Notes: generated by a model not told the origin, from the sequence alone. Shown: positions 1 to 5,808, counted from the stretch's first letter. The stretch: 11,578 nt of DNA from JAYTQG01 sp043746815 (GCA_043746815.1 JAYTQG010000059.1:1-11578); one strand, 5' to 3'. Numbers and translations are program-made.

Positions 1-9
1 CCGGCGCGC

Positions 10-15
10 TAGAAT
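10..15 (+). promoter_or_regulatory. -10 box of the tRNA-Ala promoter
   Basis: TAGAAT matches the TATAAT consensus at five of six positions and lies 11 bp before the first base of the tRNA. This places a transcription start about 5 nt upstream of the mature 5' end, which is usual for a tRNA gene. The matching -35 element would fall outside the window. Confidence 0.5.
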
Positions 16-26
16 CCGCCCGCTGC

Positions 27-99
27 GGGGCTATAGCTCAGCTGGGAGAGCGCCTGGATCGCACCCAGGAGGTCAGCGGTTCGATTCCGCTTAGCTCCA
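27..99 (+). tRNA. tRNA-Ala (anticodon CGC)
   Basis: A complete cloverleaf folds by eye. The acceptor stem GGGGCTA (27-33) pairs with TAGCTCC (92-98), with one G-T wobble. The D stem is GCTC/GAGC, and the anticodon stem CCTGG (53-57) pairs with CCAGG (65-69). The loop ATCGCAC carries anticodon CGC, which reads the alanine codon GCG. The T arm is AGCGG-TTCGATT-CCGCT (75-91) and the discriminator is A99. CCA is not encoded: the next base is T, so the 3' end must be added by CCA-adding enzyme. Five T residues (100-104) directly follow and may help termination. Confidence 0.95.
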
Positions 100-219
100 T
101 TTTTCCCGCGCAATGAACCCGCCGAGTTCGTGTGCCCTAATGAGTGGTGCCGAGTCGCCCGCGGGTCAGGGTCGAGGCCCGACTCAGATCCACGCGATTG
201 TGGTCCCTCGGGCGAGACG

Positions 220-268
220 CGAATCTCATATGCGCGACCGCATACGACATCGGCGCATATGAGATTCG
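220..268. repeat. Perfect 16-bp inverted repeat, 17-bp spacer
   Basis: The arms CGAATCTCATATGCGC (220-235) and GCGCATATGAGATTCG (253-268) are exact reverse complements. The spacer holds a third, partial copy: GCATACGA (240-247) resembles GCATATGA (255-262) in the right arm. The repeat begins 13 bp beyond the stop codon of the minus-strand PIN toxin gene. It could therefore end that transcript, although no T-run follows it. It could instead be a protein-binding or recombination site. The arms are richer in A+T than the surrounding DNA. I see no gene between the tRNA and position 281. Confidence 0.75.
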
Positions 269-280
269 TCGGGGCCGAAG

Positions 281-697
281 TCAGTCGCCCGGCAAGATGG
301 TGAAGGGCTTACCACCGGGGCCACGGAGGACTCGGAAGTGTCGGTGATCGAGGGTCAAGACACGCCGGGTTCGGTGCCGATGCGCCAGGACGACGATTGA
401 AGCGTCCGCCAGGCCGATCTCCTGATCCTCGTATCGGGCGATCAGTTTTTGCGCAACCTCGAGGTCGGCGGCGTCAAATGGGGCGAGCTGGAATGCGCCA
501 CGCGCGACTTCGTCGAGTAACGCCAGTTCGCGCTCGACACCCCACCGGGTGAGGGCGAGGTAGTCCACTTCGGCGAGCACAAACGGAGAGATGAGAAACG
601 GGGGCACTTCCTTCGCGAGGGCAGCAACGACCTCACTGTGGCGCGGATCGCTGCCGTCGGCGGCTGCGATTAGTCCACTGGTGTCGATCAGGATCAA
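281..697 (-). CDS. vapC: PIN-domain ribonuclease toxin, VapC type
   Basis: The product is 138 aa, a normal length for VapC toxins. It carries the four acidic residues of the PIN nuclease site: D5 in ILIDTSGL, E43 in VLAEVDY, D98 in GLADASIV and D117 in LTLDHRHF. In the family these bind Mg2+ or Mn2+ for endoribonuclease cleavage, often of tRNA or rRNA. The start overlaps the stop of the antitoxin gene by 4 bp (694-697), so translation is probably coupled and the antitoxin is made first. The intact active site suggests a functional toxin. The RNA target cannot be read from the sequence. The tRNA gene about 180 bp away is not evidence for a target. Confidence 0.9.
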   Translation of the reverse strand: MILIDTSGLIAAADGSDPRHSEVVAALAKEVPPFLISPFVLAEVDYLALTRWGVERELALLDEVARGAFQLAPFDAADLEVAQKLIARYEDQEIGLADASIVVLAHRHRTRRVLTLDHRHFRVLRGPGGKPFTILPGD

Positions 698-915
698 TCG
701 AGGCCGAAGCCTTCGGCGAGCACCTCGTCGACACGCCCCGCGATTGGATCGCCGCTTTCAAAGAGCGGCAAGCGCGGCCGAATTGGATCGTCGTCACCGG
801 TCAGCGCGACGATTGCCTCACGAATCAGGTCGGCCTCGCTGCGATTCGTGGCAGCTGCCATTCGAGACAGCGACGCCTTCAGCTGGTCGGGCAAGTAGAC
901 CGTCGTCTTCCTCAT
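694..915 (-). CDS. vapB: Ribbon-helix-helix antitoxin, VapB/CopG type
   Basis: This is a 73-aa protein. The N-terminal strand RKTTVYLP (2-8) and two helices, the second in RSEADLIREAIVAL (25-38), form a ribbon-helix-helix DNA-binding fold. The acidic and hydrophobic tail (about 41-73, ending in VDEVLAEGFGLD) is the likely toxin-binding segment. In this family the antitoxin dimer represses its own promoter, and the toxin-antitoxin complex does so more strongly. The gene lies just upstream of the PIN toxin with an ATGA overlap. There is no properly spaced Shine-Dalgarno sequence. The promoter places the RNA start at or next to the ATG, so the mRNA is probably leaderless. Confidence 0.87.
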   Translation of the reverse strand: MRKTTVYLPDQLKASLSRMAAATNRSEADLIREAIVALTGDDDPIRPRLPLFESGDPIAGRVDEVLAEGFGLD

Positions 916-931
916 GCCTTATATTATGCCA
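913..931 (-). promoter_or_regulatory. Extended -10 promoter and probable operator of vapBC
   Basis: On the minus strand, TGG-CATAAT occupies 931-923: an extended -10 (TGn) followed by a hexamer matching TATAAT at five of six positions. No -35 element is visible, as is common with extended -10 promoters. The expected start point falls at about 915-916, on the A of the vapB ATG. The minus strand also has a direct repeat, GGCAT, at 930-926 and 918-914 with a 12-bp pitch straddling the -10. Repeats like this are typical sites for ribbon-helix-helix repressors. The operator role is inferred. Confidence 0.5.
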
Positions 932-1024
932 TACATGTTGCACTCGGCGGCGCTGGCTTCCAAAGTGCCCGTATGGCGAACACGTCTCTCCTCATTCCAG
1001 TCGCCCGGCACTACGATCACGCGC

Positions 1025-1564
1025 ATGAGCACCAGCGACCCGACCTACCGCGGCCTCCCGTTCCACGCGGCGGCGAGTGTCTTCGTTTTTCGTGGATCCG
1101 ACGCGAAGGAAATCCTGCTCGTCCGCCACGCGAAGTTCGACCGGTGGATGATCCCCGGAGGCCATGTGGATCCTGGTGAAGAACCTTGGATGGCGGCGGA
1201 ACGGGAAGTGCTGGAGGAGACCGGCTACGAGGTCCATCTTGTGAGCGGTGGCCTCACCGAGGGGCTCGGTGGGCAGTCCGAAGCAGTCTTCCTCCCCGCC
1301 GCTGCGTGGGTATGCGTCGAGACGATTCCCGCGAGGGCCGCCGAGCCCGAGCACCATCACATCGACTACCTATTTGTTGGCCTCGCCGGTGAACGAACCG
1401 GAGGCATCGGAGAGGGCAACGCCGAGTGGTTTCCGACCGACCAGCTTCCCGTGGGGATGTTCGAAAGTACTCGCGCGTTGATCGCTCCAGCAGCTGGTCC
1501 TGAGATGCGGGCGCGGCTTTCGAGCATCGCTCACGAGAGGACCGCGCCCCGTGGGAGATCATGA
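1025..1564 (+). CDS. Nudix hydrolase
   Basis: The product is 179 aa. A complete Nudix box (GX5EX7REUXEEXGU) spans residues 46-68: G46, E52, R60-E61, E64-E65 and G67. Nudix enzymes hydrolyse a nucleoside diphosphate linked to another group, using metal held by the REUXEE glutamates. The VRH and WMIPGGHV segments just before the box are usual for this family. The substrate is not predictable. The frame is open back to 914, but family similarity begins near residue 8 (YRGLPFHAAASVFVFRG), so I chose the ATG at 1025. No ribosome site precedes it; TACGAT at 1012-1017 is a weak -10 that would give a leaderless RNA. The gene is divergent from vapBC, and its last 34 bp overlap the end of the convergent DUF429 gene. 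Confidence 0.85.
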   Translation: MSTSDPTYRGLPFHAAASVFVFRGSDAKEILLVRHAKFDRWMIPGGHVDPGEEPWMAAEREVLEETGYEVHLVSGGLTEGLGGQSEAVFLPAAAWVCVETIPARAAEPEHHHIDYLFVGLAGERTGGIGEGNAEWFPTDQLPVGMFESTRALIAPAAGPEMRARLSSIAHERTAPRGRS

Positions 1565-2259
1565 CCCACTCCTTCGCGCGGGAACGGCATCGCAGGTAGG
1601 GCTTCGATCGGTATCCCCATCACACCCTCGGCCGGGTCCCCAAGCCAGGTGATTGTTCCCTGGAGGGCGAGAACCCCGGTGAGGGCAGCCAGCGCGGCAT
1701 CGACCTGATCCAGGCCGCGCAGCTCGTCTGCGCCGCGGACTCCGGCCCCGATGAGTACCTGACGACGCCACTCCCGCAGAAGCGCCTTCTTCACACCGAA
1801 TCCCTTCGGTGGCGCGGCCCCGCGAAGTGCCACGGCGGTTGCGTGGGGGAACGCCTCAAACGCGTGGCCGCGGATGTCGCCCACGACCCCGGACCATGTC
1901 GGAAACCCCGCCGCAGCCGCGGCGTGAAACGCTCGGAACCCCTCGCGCATCCATCCGTAGAACGCGTGGTGCTCGCCGACCGACGCCGACGGGCACGAGA
2001 AGACCCCGATGCCAATTCGTCGTAGCTCGCGCTCGGCGAGGCGTGAGGGTCCCTCGATTCCGAACGCAGGCGGGGAGTCGATCGCGACGACGTCTGCCGC
2101 GGACGAACGAATGAGCGCTGTGAGATCCGCGACCCGCACCTGCGCGTGGCAGTCGACGATGTCCAGGCCATCCATCACCACGACGTCGAGGCCCTTTTTC
2201 GGGAGGGCGACATCGACACCGATTGCCCGGTGCGTCTGTCGTTCAAGCCGAGCGCTCAT
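1531..2259 (-). CDS. DUF429 family protein (predicted RNase H-like fold)
   Basis: The product is 242 aa, with the DUF429 pattern in order: AIGVDVALPKKG with D16 near the N terminus, VAIDSPPAFG with D61, RLAERELRRIGIG (73-85), FYGWMREGF (100-108), HAFEAFPHA (132-140) and a late LDQVDAALAAL with D184 and D187. Spaced aspartates in this family are thought to form an RNase H-like metal site; the biochemical role is unknown. The frame extends further upstream to 2343, but the ATG at 2259 overlaps the preceding stop by 4 bp and puts GVDVA at the expected distance, so I prefer it. This is the last gene of the sigma-factor operon and runs tail to tail into the Nudix gene. Confidence 0.8.
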   Translation of the reverse strand: MSARLERQTHRAIGVDVALPKKGLDVVVMDGLDIVDCHAQVRVADLTALIRSSAADVVAIDSPPAFGIEGPSRLAERELRRIGIGVFSCPSASVGEHHAFYGWMREGFRAFHAAAAAGFPTWSGVVGDIRGHAFEAFPHATAVALRGAAPPKGFGVKKALLREWRRQVLIGAGVRGADELRGLDQVDAALAALTGVLALQGTITWLGDPAEGVMGIPIEALPAMPFPREGVGHDLPRGAVLS

Positions 2260-2696
2260 CCCTCTCGGAGCGTGCTGATTGCCTTCGCGATGCGTCGTTC
2301 GTGCGTCTCGGGCGTCTTGGCGTCCTCGATCGAAACCACCCACCGTTGCTTGTGGCTGAACGCGAGCGCCTCGGAGGTTTGCTTTCCGTCTGGGTCCTGG
2401 TCGAGCGCCGCGGCGAAGTCGACGGGGACGGTCACCTCGCGCGGCTGGGTGTCCAGCTCGATGTCGACGTCCACGTCGTCACCACCAGCCACACCGGCCG
2501 CCGCCCGACGCAAGGCGCTGACGGGAATCATGAACTGGCCCCCCATCGACGCAACCGTCGTGCGGTAGGTGAACCCATTGATGCTGACTCTGACCGGCGG
2601 CCGCTTCCCGTCTCCAAGTGCCTCAACGATCTCGTCGGGAACCTGAATGCCCGTGGCGGACTTGCCGCTTTGCAAGAGCCTCGCGTGGAATCTCAT
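2256..2696 (-). CDS. DUF1905 / YdeI-OmpD-associated domain protein
   Basis: From the ATG the product is 146 aa. Residues 2-82 match the DUF1905 pattern: FHARLL, then TGIQVPDEIVEALG, PPVRVSINGFTYRTTVASMGG and FMIPVSALRR. Residues about 88-143 match the YdeI/OmpD-associated helical domain, ending in FSHKQRWVVSIEDAKTPETH and RRIAKAISTL. Such proteins are widespread in soil bacteria. Bacillus YdeI has been linked to resistance to antimicrobial peptides, but a function here is not established. An alternative GTG start at 2711 adds five residues (MHTLP) and sits 7 bp after the upstream stop. Neither start has a clear ribosome site, so coupling to the upstream gene is likely. The stop overlaps the DUF429 start by 4 bp. 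Confidence 0.83.
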   Translation of the reverse strand: MRFHARLLQSGKSATGIQVPDEIVEALGDGKRPPVRVSINGFTYRTTVASMGGQFMIPVSALRRAAAGVAGGDDVDVDIELDTQPREVTVPVDFAAALDQDPDGKQTSEALAFSHKQRWVVSIEDAKTPETHERRIAKAISTLREG

Positions 2697-2718
2697 CGGG
2701 AGAGTATGCACGCGTTTG

Positions 2719-3825
2719 TTAGGGCGAAACCGCTCCGGCGATGTAGCGGCAATGGACAGGCGTCCCGGTGCACACCGTGTGGCCGTGGCGAACCGTCGTG
2801 CCGTCCGGCCGCTTCAGAGTTGACGTGAGGTTCGCCGCGGTCTCTTCGTAGAAGACGATCTCTGGGCCGGGGCCGTCGGGACGCTCCGTGATTTGCGAAA
2901 CGAGGAGCGATGTGCTCGGGTCGATCGCGAGACTCACCGCGCCAGACACCGCCTTGAATGTCAGGAGAGATGGTCCGCGGGAACCGCTACGGCCACCCGC
3001 CTCGGGTTGAACGGATACCCCTGGGATCGTCGCGGTAACCGCGAAAAGGTTCGCTCTCAGCGTTCGCGGCAGGCCCGGGGTCCTGAGGAGGTCACCGACG
3101 GTCACGAAGAGCTCCTCGTCTTCAGAGTTGCCGTGACCGACGTTTGCCGCGACCAGTGCTGCGCGGAGGGCGACCGGGCCGGTCGTCGGCAGCGCGCGCA
3201 TCTGGGCCGCATTGAGGTTTCCGATCCCGGATGCGAACGATGGCGCCGAACCGGCTGGGACCGCCACATCGTGACCAGCTTCAATGGCGTGTGAGCGTAG
3301 GAGCGCACGGAGATCCGGCGATCCGGCCGCCGTCCACGTCCGCTGGTCCTCCGTCGTCGATAGCGACAATTGCGCTTCTGAGGCAAGGTCGCGTCCAGAG
3401 CCGTCGGGCGCAATCCAATGCTCGCTGTTTTGCTGCAACTGAACGTGGATGACATCCCCGCCGAGCGGGGCATCCAGCGTGTTGATTGCGGTCGTGCGCT
3501 GGTAGGCGAAACGGCCTGGACTGGTCGCCGCGTCGTTTTGTGCCGATGCCACGCTCGACATCCGTTTGAGGAATGCCGCCGCGGCTGCATCTGCTGTGGG
3601 AGCCGCACGGAGGCCGATGCCCAGGGGAATTGCGATGGCCGCGACTGCCACGACCGCGGTGCCCGCGACGAGCCTGGGTCGCCGCCATGAGCCGGGCACG
3701 CGCTCCGTTCTGCGCTGCGCAGTGATGTGTTCCATGAGTTCGCTCCGTGATTGGCGCAAGCGATCCGGGTCGGGCCCAGATGCCATCGGACGCAGCGAGT
3801 GGAGACGGTGCAGTTCGTCAGTCAT
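2719..3825 (-). CDS. Membrane-anchored anti-sigma-like protein (resembles CU044_5270 family)
   Basis: The product is 368 aa. A cytoplasmic N terminus of about 50 residues (MTDELHRLHSLRPMASGPDP and on) is followed by one membrane helix at about 51-72. The rest, about 295 residues, should lie outside the membrane. Position just after an ECF sigma gene, the 4-bp overlap with it (3822-3825) and this topology suggest an anti-sigma factor or signal receptor. The N-terminal segment lacks the HxxxCxxC zinc motif of classical anti-sigma factors. The outer part is Ala/Gly/Thr-rich with no enzyme motif I recognise, and ends with a cysteine pair, C352 and C359, that could form a disulfide. The family name is from memory of actinobacterial proteins with this layout. 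The anti-sigma role is inferred from context. Confidence 0.75.
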   Translation of the reverse strand: MTDELHRLHSLRPMASGPDPDRLRQSRSELMEHITAQRRTERVPGSWRRPRLVAGTAVVAVAAIAIPLGIGLRAAPTADAAAAAFLKRMSSVASAQNDAATSPGRFAYQRTTAINTLDAPLGGDVIHVQLQQNSEHWIAPDGSGRDLASEAQLSLSTTEDQRTWTAAGSPDLRALLRSHAIEAGHDVAVPAGSAPSFASGIGNLNAAQMRALPTTGPVALRAALVAANVGHGNSEDEELFVTVGDLLRTPGLPRTLRANLFAVTATIPGVSVQPEAGGRSGSRGPSLLTFKAVSGAVSLAIDPSTSLLVSQITERPDGPGPEIVFYEETAANLTSTLKRPDGTTVRHGHTVCTGTPVHCRYIAGAVSP

Positions 3826-4436
3826 CGGTGTTGGCCGTCCGTGGCCGCCTGCAGTTTGGTCCTGTCAACCGGTTCATTCCCGATCTCCGGAACGAGTTCA
3901 CGCAGATGTTTGCGCGCCCGGTTCAGCCGCGAGCGGACGGTCCCGATGGGGATGGCCAACGCCACGGCGACCTCCTCGTATGTGAATTCCTCGAAGGCCA
4001 CCAACGTCACAACGCCCCGGTCGCCTGGGGAGAGCGCAAGAAGTGCCATTGCGAGCGCGTTTTGTGAGCGTTGGGCGTCCATTCGCTGATCGACTGATTC
4101 CCATTCCTCGTTTGCCGATCCGCCGTCAACAGGTGCACGGGTGAACGCCCTGAGACGCCGCACTTCGGTGCGTCGGTGTTTCAGAATCAGTCTTGACGCG
4201 ATGCCGAACAGCCACGGGCGCGCGCTGTCATGCACGGCACGAAAACGCTTGCGACTCTCGAACGCAATGCGGAACACTTCGCCCATCAGATCGTCCGCGA
4301 GGTCTCGACCGACTCGGCGTTCCAGATAGCGATGCACGTCGACGGCGTGGCGATCGAAGATCGTTGCGAAGACCGCAGGTTCGGTCGCAGAGGACGCAAT
4401 GATGGCTGCGTCGGAATCAGATGGCACCGCCGCCAT
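3822..4436 (-). CDS. ECF-type sigma-70 family RNA polymerase sigma factor
   Basis: The product is 204 aa. Region 2 spans about 23-92 (FATIFDRHAVDVHRYLERRV, DDLMGEVFRIAFE, RPWLFGIASRLILKHRR) and binds core RNA polymerase and the -10 element. Region 4 spans about 127-180 (ALLALSPGDRGVVTLVAFEE, then YEEVAVALAIPIGTVRSRL and NRARKHLRE) and is the helix-turn-helix that reads the -35 element. There is no region 1 or 3, and only a 24-residue tail, as in ECF sigma factors. AGGG lies 5 nt before the ATG at 4436. It heads a four-gene operon and overlaps the next gene by 4 bp, as expected for a sigma/anti-sigma pair. ECF factors usually drive their own operon, but I could not identify a convincing matching promoter. 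Confidence 0.92.
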   Translation of the reverse strand: MAAVPSDSDAAIIASSATEPAVFATIFDRHAVDVHRYLERRVGRDLADDLMGEVFRIAFESRKRFRAVHDSARPWLFGIASRLILKHRRTEVRRLRAFTRAPVDGGSANEEWESVDQRMDAQRSQNALAMALLALSPGDRGVVTLVAFEEFTYEEVAVALAIPIGTVRSRLNRARKHLRELVPEIGNEPVDRTKLQAATDGQHR

Positions 4437-4623
4437 GGCAGCCCTATCGGCTGTGGACGCGGATACCGTAGGTGAGAGGCGATTTCTGGGACCGGCTGAA
4501 ACGGCGGGATCACGTTCCGGGGCAACCGGGTGAACCTGGAGGCGACCAACATTCGGCTACGTTCAGACGTCAACCAACCGGCCCAGCGCTGTCCATCGTA
4601 ACTTCTGACGAATCGATCGTTCC
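4437..4623. promoter_or_regulatory. Divergent intergenic region between sigma operon and lipoprotein genes
   Basis: This 187-bp gap must hold the promoters of both the minus-strand sigma operon and the plus-strand lipoprotein gene. Words resembling ECF -35 elements occur on the minus strand: TGAAC near 4561-4565, and GGAAC at 4515-4519 and 4619-4623. None has a convincing -10 partner at 16-18 bp, so no specific promoter is called. I see no transcription terminator or small ORF of note. Confidence 0.4.
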
Positions 4624-5091
4624 ATGACGAGAGATGTGCCGCGCTTGCTGGGGGCCCTGGCAACGGCCGGATCGGCGCTCGTGTCGTTCGCGTTCACCGG
4701 GTGTGGATACGACAAGACGGGTAACGAGGAGCAGATACTCGCGGCGTACACCGCGAAATTCCCGGAGGCCCGGTGGGGCGTTAGATGCGTCGAAGAGGTT
4801 GGAGCGGACGCGAAACCGAGCTGCGACGTGGGGTTTGAAGTGAGGACTCTGCCCAATCCAACAGTTGAGGAGTACTACCGGCTAAACCTGCACTACAACC
4901 TTGAAGGCAGGAGCCTCTACGCGAAGAATTGGCGATCCACTGTCCCCGCGCATCTTGACGATCACGGCCAGTTCCGTGCACTGGCGGCCAGGTGCCGGGG
5001 CGCGTCAGTTCCTCGCAAGATCGATATCTCGCGACGGCTCGGCTGCCACCTCGTCGACTCCACCCTCGTGTTCTCCACCGTCGGCAAGTAG
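4624..5091 (+). CDS. Predicted lipoprotein, tandem copy 1
   Basis: The product is 155 aa. A signal peptide (1-26: basic start, then a hydrophobic run ALATAGSALVSFAF) leads to FTG-C27, a plausible though non-consensus lipobox. The mature protein starts CGYDKTGNEEQIL and would be anchored to the outer face of the membrane. It has four further cysteines (C55, C67, C124, C141), enough for two disulfides. I do not recognise the family and no enzyme motif is visible. The next gene is a paralogue: from GCGYDKTGNE to the second cysteine region, 27 of 45 residues are identical by hand alignment. No clear Shine-Dalgarno sequence precedes the ATG. The gene is divergent from the sigma/anti-sigma operon and may be one of its targets; that is inference. 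Confidence 0.72.
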   Translation: MTRDVPRLLGALATAGSALVSFAFTGCGYDKTGNEEQILAAYTAKFPEARWGVRCVEEVGADAKPSCDVGFEVRTLPNPTVEEYYRLNLHYNLEGRSLYAKNWRSTVPAHLDDHGQFRALAARCRGASVPRKIDISRRLGCHLVDSTLVFSTVGK

Positions 5092-5145
5092 ATCTGACGT
5101 TTGAACATGAGTACGACGGTCAGGTACCCCACACGCGGCGACCTC

Positions 5146-5177
5146 CCCCACGCTCGAGACCCGGACGTGGCGTGGGG
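5146..5177 (+). repeat. 8-bp inverted repeat between the lipoprotein genes
   Basis: CCCCACGC (5146-5153) and GCGTGGGG (5170-5177) are perfect reverse complements with a 16-nt loop. The hairpin lies between the stop of lipoprotein copy 1 and the ribosome site of copy 2. It could partly attenuate readthrough or protect the 3' end of the first message. There is no T-run. In GC-rich DNA this may be chance. Confidence 0.3.
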
Positions 5178-5211
5178 AGCATCTGGGCGCCTCGAGGCAC
5201 GGGGAGGCGAA

Positions 5212-5562
5212 ATGCGCTCGACGAGAAGATGCCTCGCCGTCGCGGCGCTCGCGTTAGGAACCGCGACGGCAGGCTGCGGGTACGACAAGACGGGCAACGA
5301 GCGCGAGGTTCTTGGTGTCTTCGCGGCGAAATACCCTGAAGCGCGGTGGGGGGTTGAATGCATGGACGGAGACGGGCCTGACTCAAACCCAAAGTGCACC
5401 GTGGGGGCCATTGCGATCCGCAACCGGGACGCGATCGTTGCCGCGCGGTACGGCGCTCACGGCGTTTTCCACGCGATCGACATCTCATGCCCAGAACCCA
5501 GGGATAACTTAGCCTCAACCTCGCCAACGCCGGTGGTGGCCCACGTCTGGAGACCAGACTGA
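5212..5562 (+). CDS. Predicted lipoprotein, tandem copy 2 (probably frameshifted)
   Basis: The product is 116 aa. The ATG at 5212 has a strong ribosome site, GGAGG at 5203-5207, and gives a good signal peptide (MRSTRRCLAVAALALGTATA) with lipobox TAG-C22. The frame is open further upstream to 5101, but those 37 residues are charged and precede the signal peptide, so they are rejected. The mature start CGYDKTGNEREVLGVFAAKY and the motif PEARWGV match copy 1. After about residue 65 similarity fades, and the protein ends in an unrelated Pro/Ser/Thr-rich tail (SPTPVVAHVWRPD). The true C-terminal sequence of the family reappears in another frame downstream (5574-5627), so this copy seems to have lost its original end. 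Whether the shortened product is functional is unknown. Its N-terminal half has kept three of the family cysteines or their equivalents (C50, C62, C93). Confidence 0.68.
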   Translation: MRSTRRCLAVAALALGTATAGCGYDKTGNEREVLGVFAAKYPEARWGVECMDGDGPDSNPKCTVGAIAIRNRDAIVAARYGAHGVFHAIDISCPEPRDNLASTSPTPVVAHVWRPD

Positions 5563-5573
5563 GGCTCATCCGG

Positions 5574-5627
5574 GAGCGCCGCTGCCGTCTTGTCGAAACG
5601 ATGGACTTGTCAACCGTCAGCACGTAG
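5574..5627 (+). pseudogene. Out-of-frame C-terminal remnant of lipoprotein copy 2
   Basis: In the frame beginning at 5574 the DNA reads ERRCRLVETMDLSTVST and then TAG. Copy 1 ends RRLGCHLVDSTLVFSTVGK and then TAG. The shared Cys, Leu-Val and Ser-Thr-Val, and the near-identical final DNA (CAACCGTCAGCACGTAG against CCACCGTCGGCAAGTAG) support common origin. From lipobox cysteine to this stop there are 350 nt, against 387 nt in copy 1: a net loss of 37 nt, which is not a multiple of three and explains the frameshift. Confidence 0.5.
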
Positions 5628-5808
5628 TTCGCCTCGACGACAGGGATATTTCCGCTGTGCGCGTGAATCGCTACTACGTTCACGTCGAGGGTTCCGGCCC
5701 CCTCGCGGGTTTCCTGGCGATCCGCTGACGTCGTCTTCCGAGCCCTCCACGCTGACCTCAACACCAACCCAACTTGGCACGGGACCGGCGGACGTACCTA
5801 TCCGTCTG
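5609..5808 (+). pseudogene. Possible decayed coding fragment
   Basis: Between the lipoprotein remnant and the membrane protein gene, one plus-strand frame (5609-5725) reads VNRQHVVRLDDRDIS, then VNRYYVHVEGSGPLAGFLAI and a stop. A second frame continues from 5724 with ADVVFRALHADLNTNPTWHG. The two would join across a single frameshift near 5723. The residue mix looks protein-like, but I recognise no family. High-GC DNA opens several frames, and the minus strand also reads a plausible segment here (NVVAIHAHSGNIPVVEANYV). No intact gene is called in 5628-5848. Confidence 0.2.

Noticed and set aside
152..185. Short inverted repeat GAGTCG/CGACTC
   Set aside because: It is only 6 bp with a 22-nt loop, within chance expectation for GC-rich sequence.
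100..280. Possible att site or second tRNA 3' end repeat downstream of tRNA-Ala
   Set aside because: No repeat of the tRNA 3' end was found in the window and no integrase gene is present.
914..1024. 37-residue N-terminal extension of the Nudix frame
   Set aside because: It overlaps the vapB promoter region, shows no family similarity, and the ATG at 1025 gives a complete Nudix protein.
4500..4623. ECF-type promoter candidates (GGAAC/TGAAC words) upstream of the sigma operon
   Set aside because: None has a -10 element at the usual 16-18 bp spacing, so no specific promoter could be supported.
5120..5767. Long minus-strand frame opposite the second lipoprotein gene
   Set aside because: It is Arg-rich over most of its length and lies antisense to a gene with a clear signal peptide, lipobox and ribosome site. 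Only a short part (about 5583-5700) looks protein-like and is noted under the decayed-gene finding.
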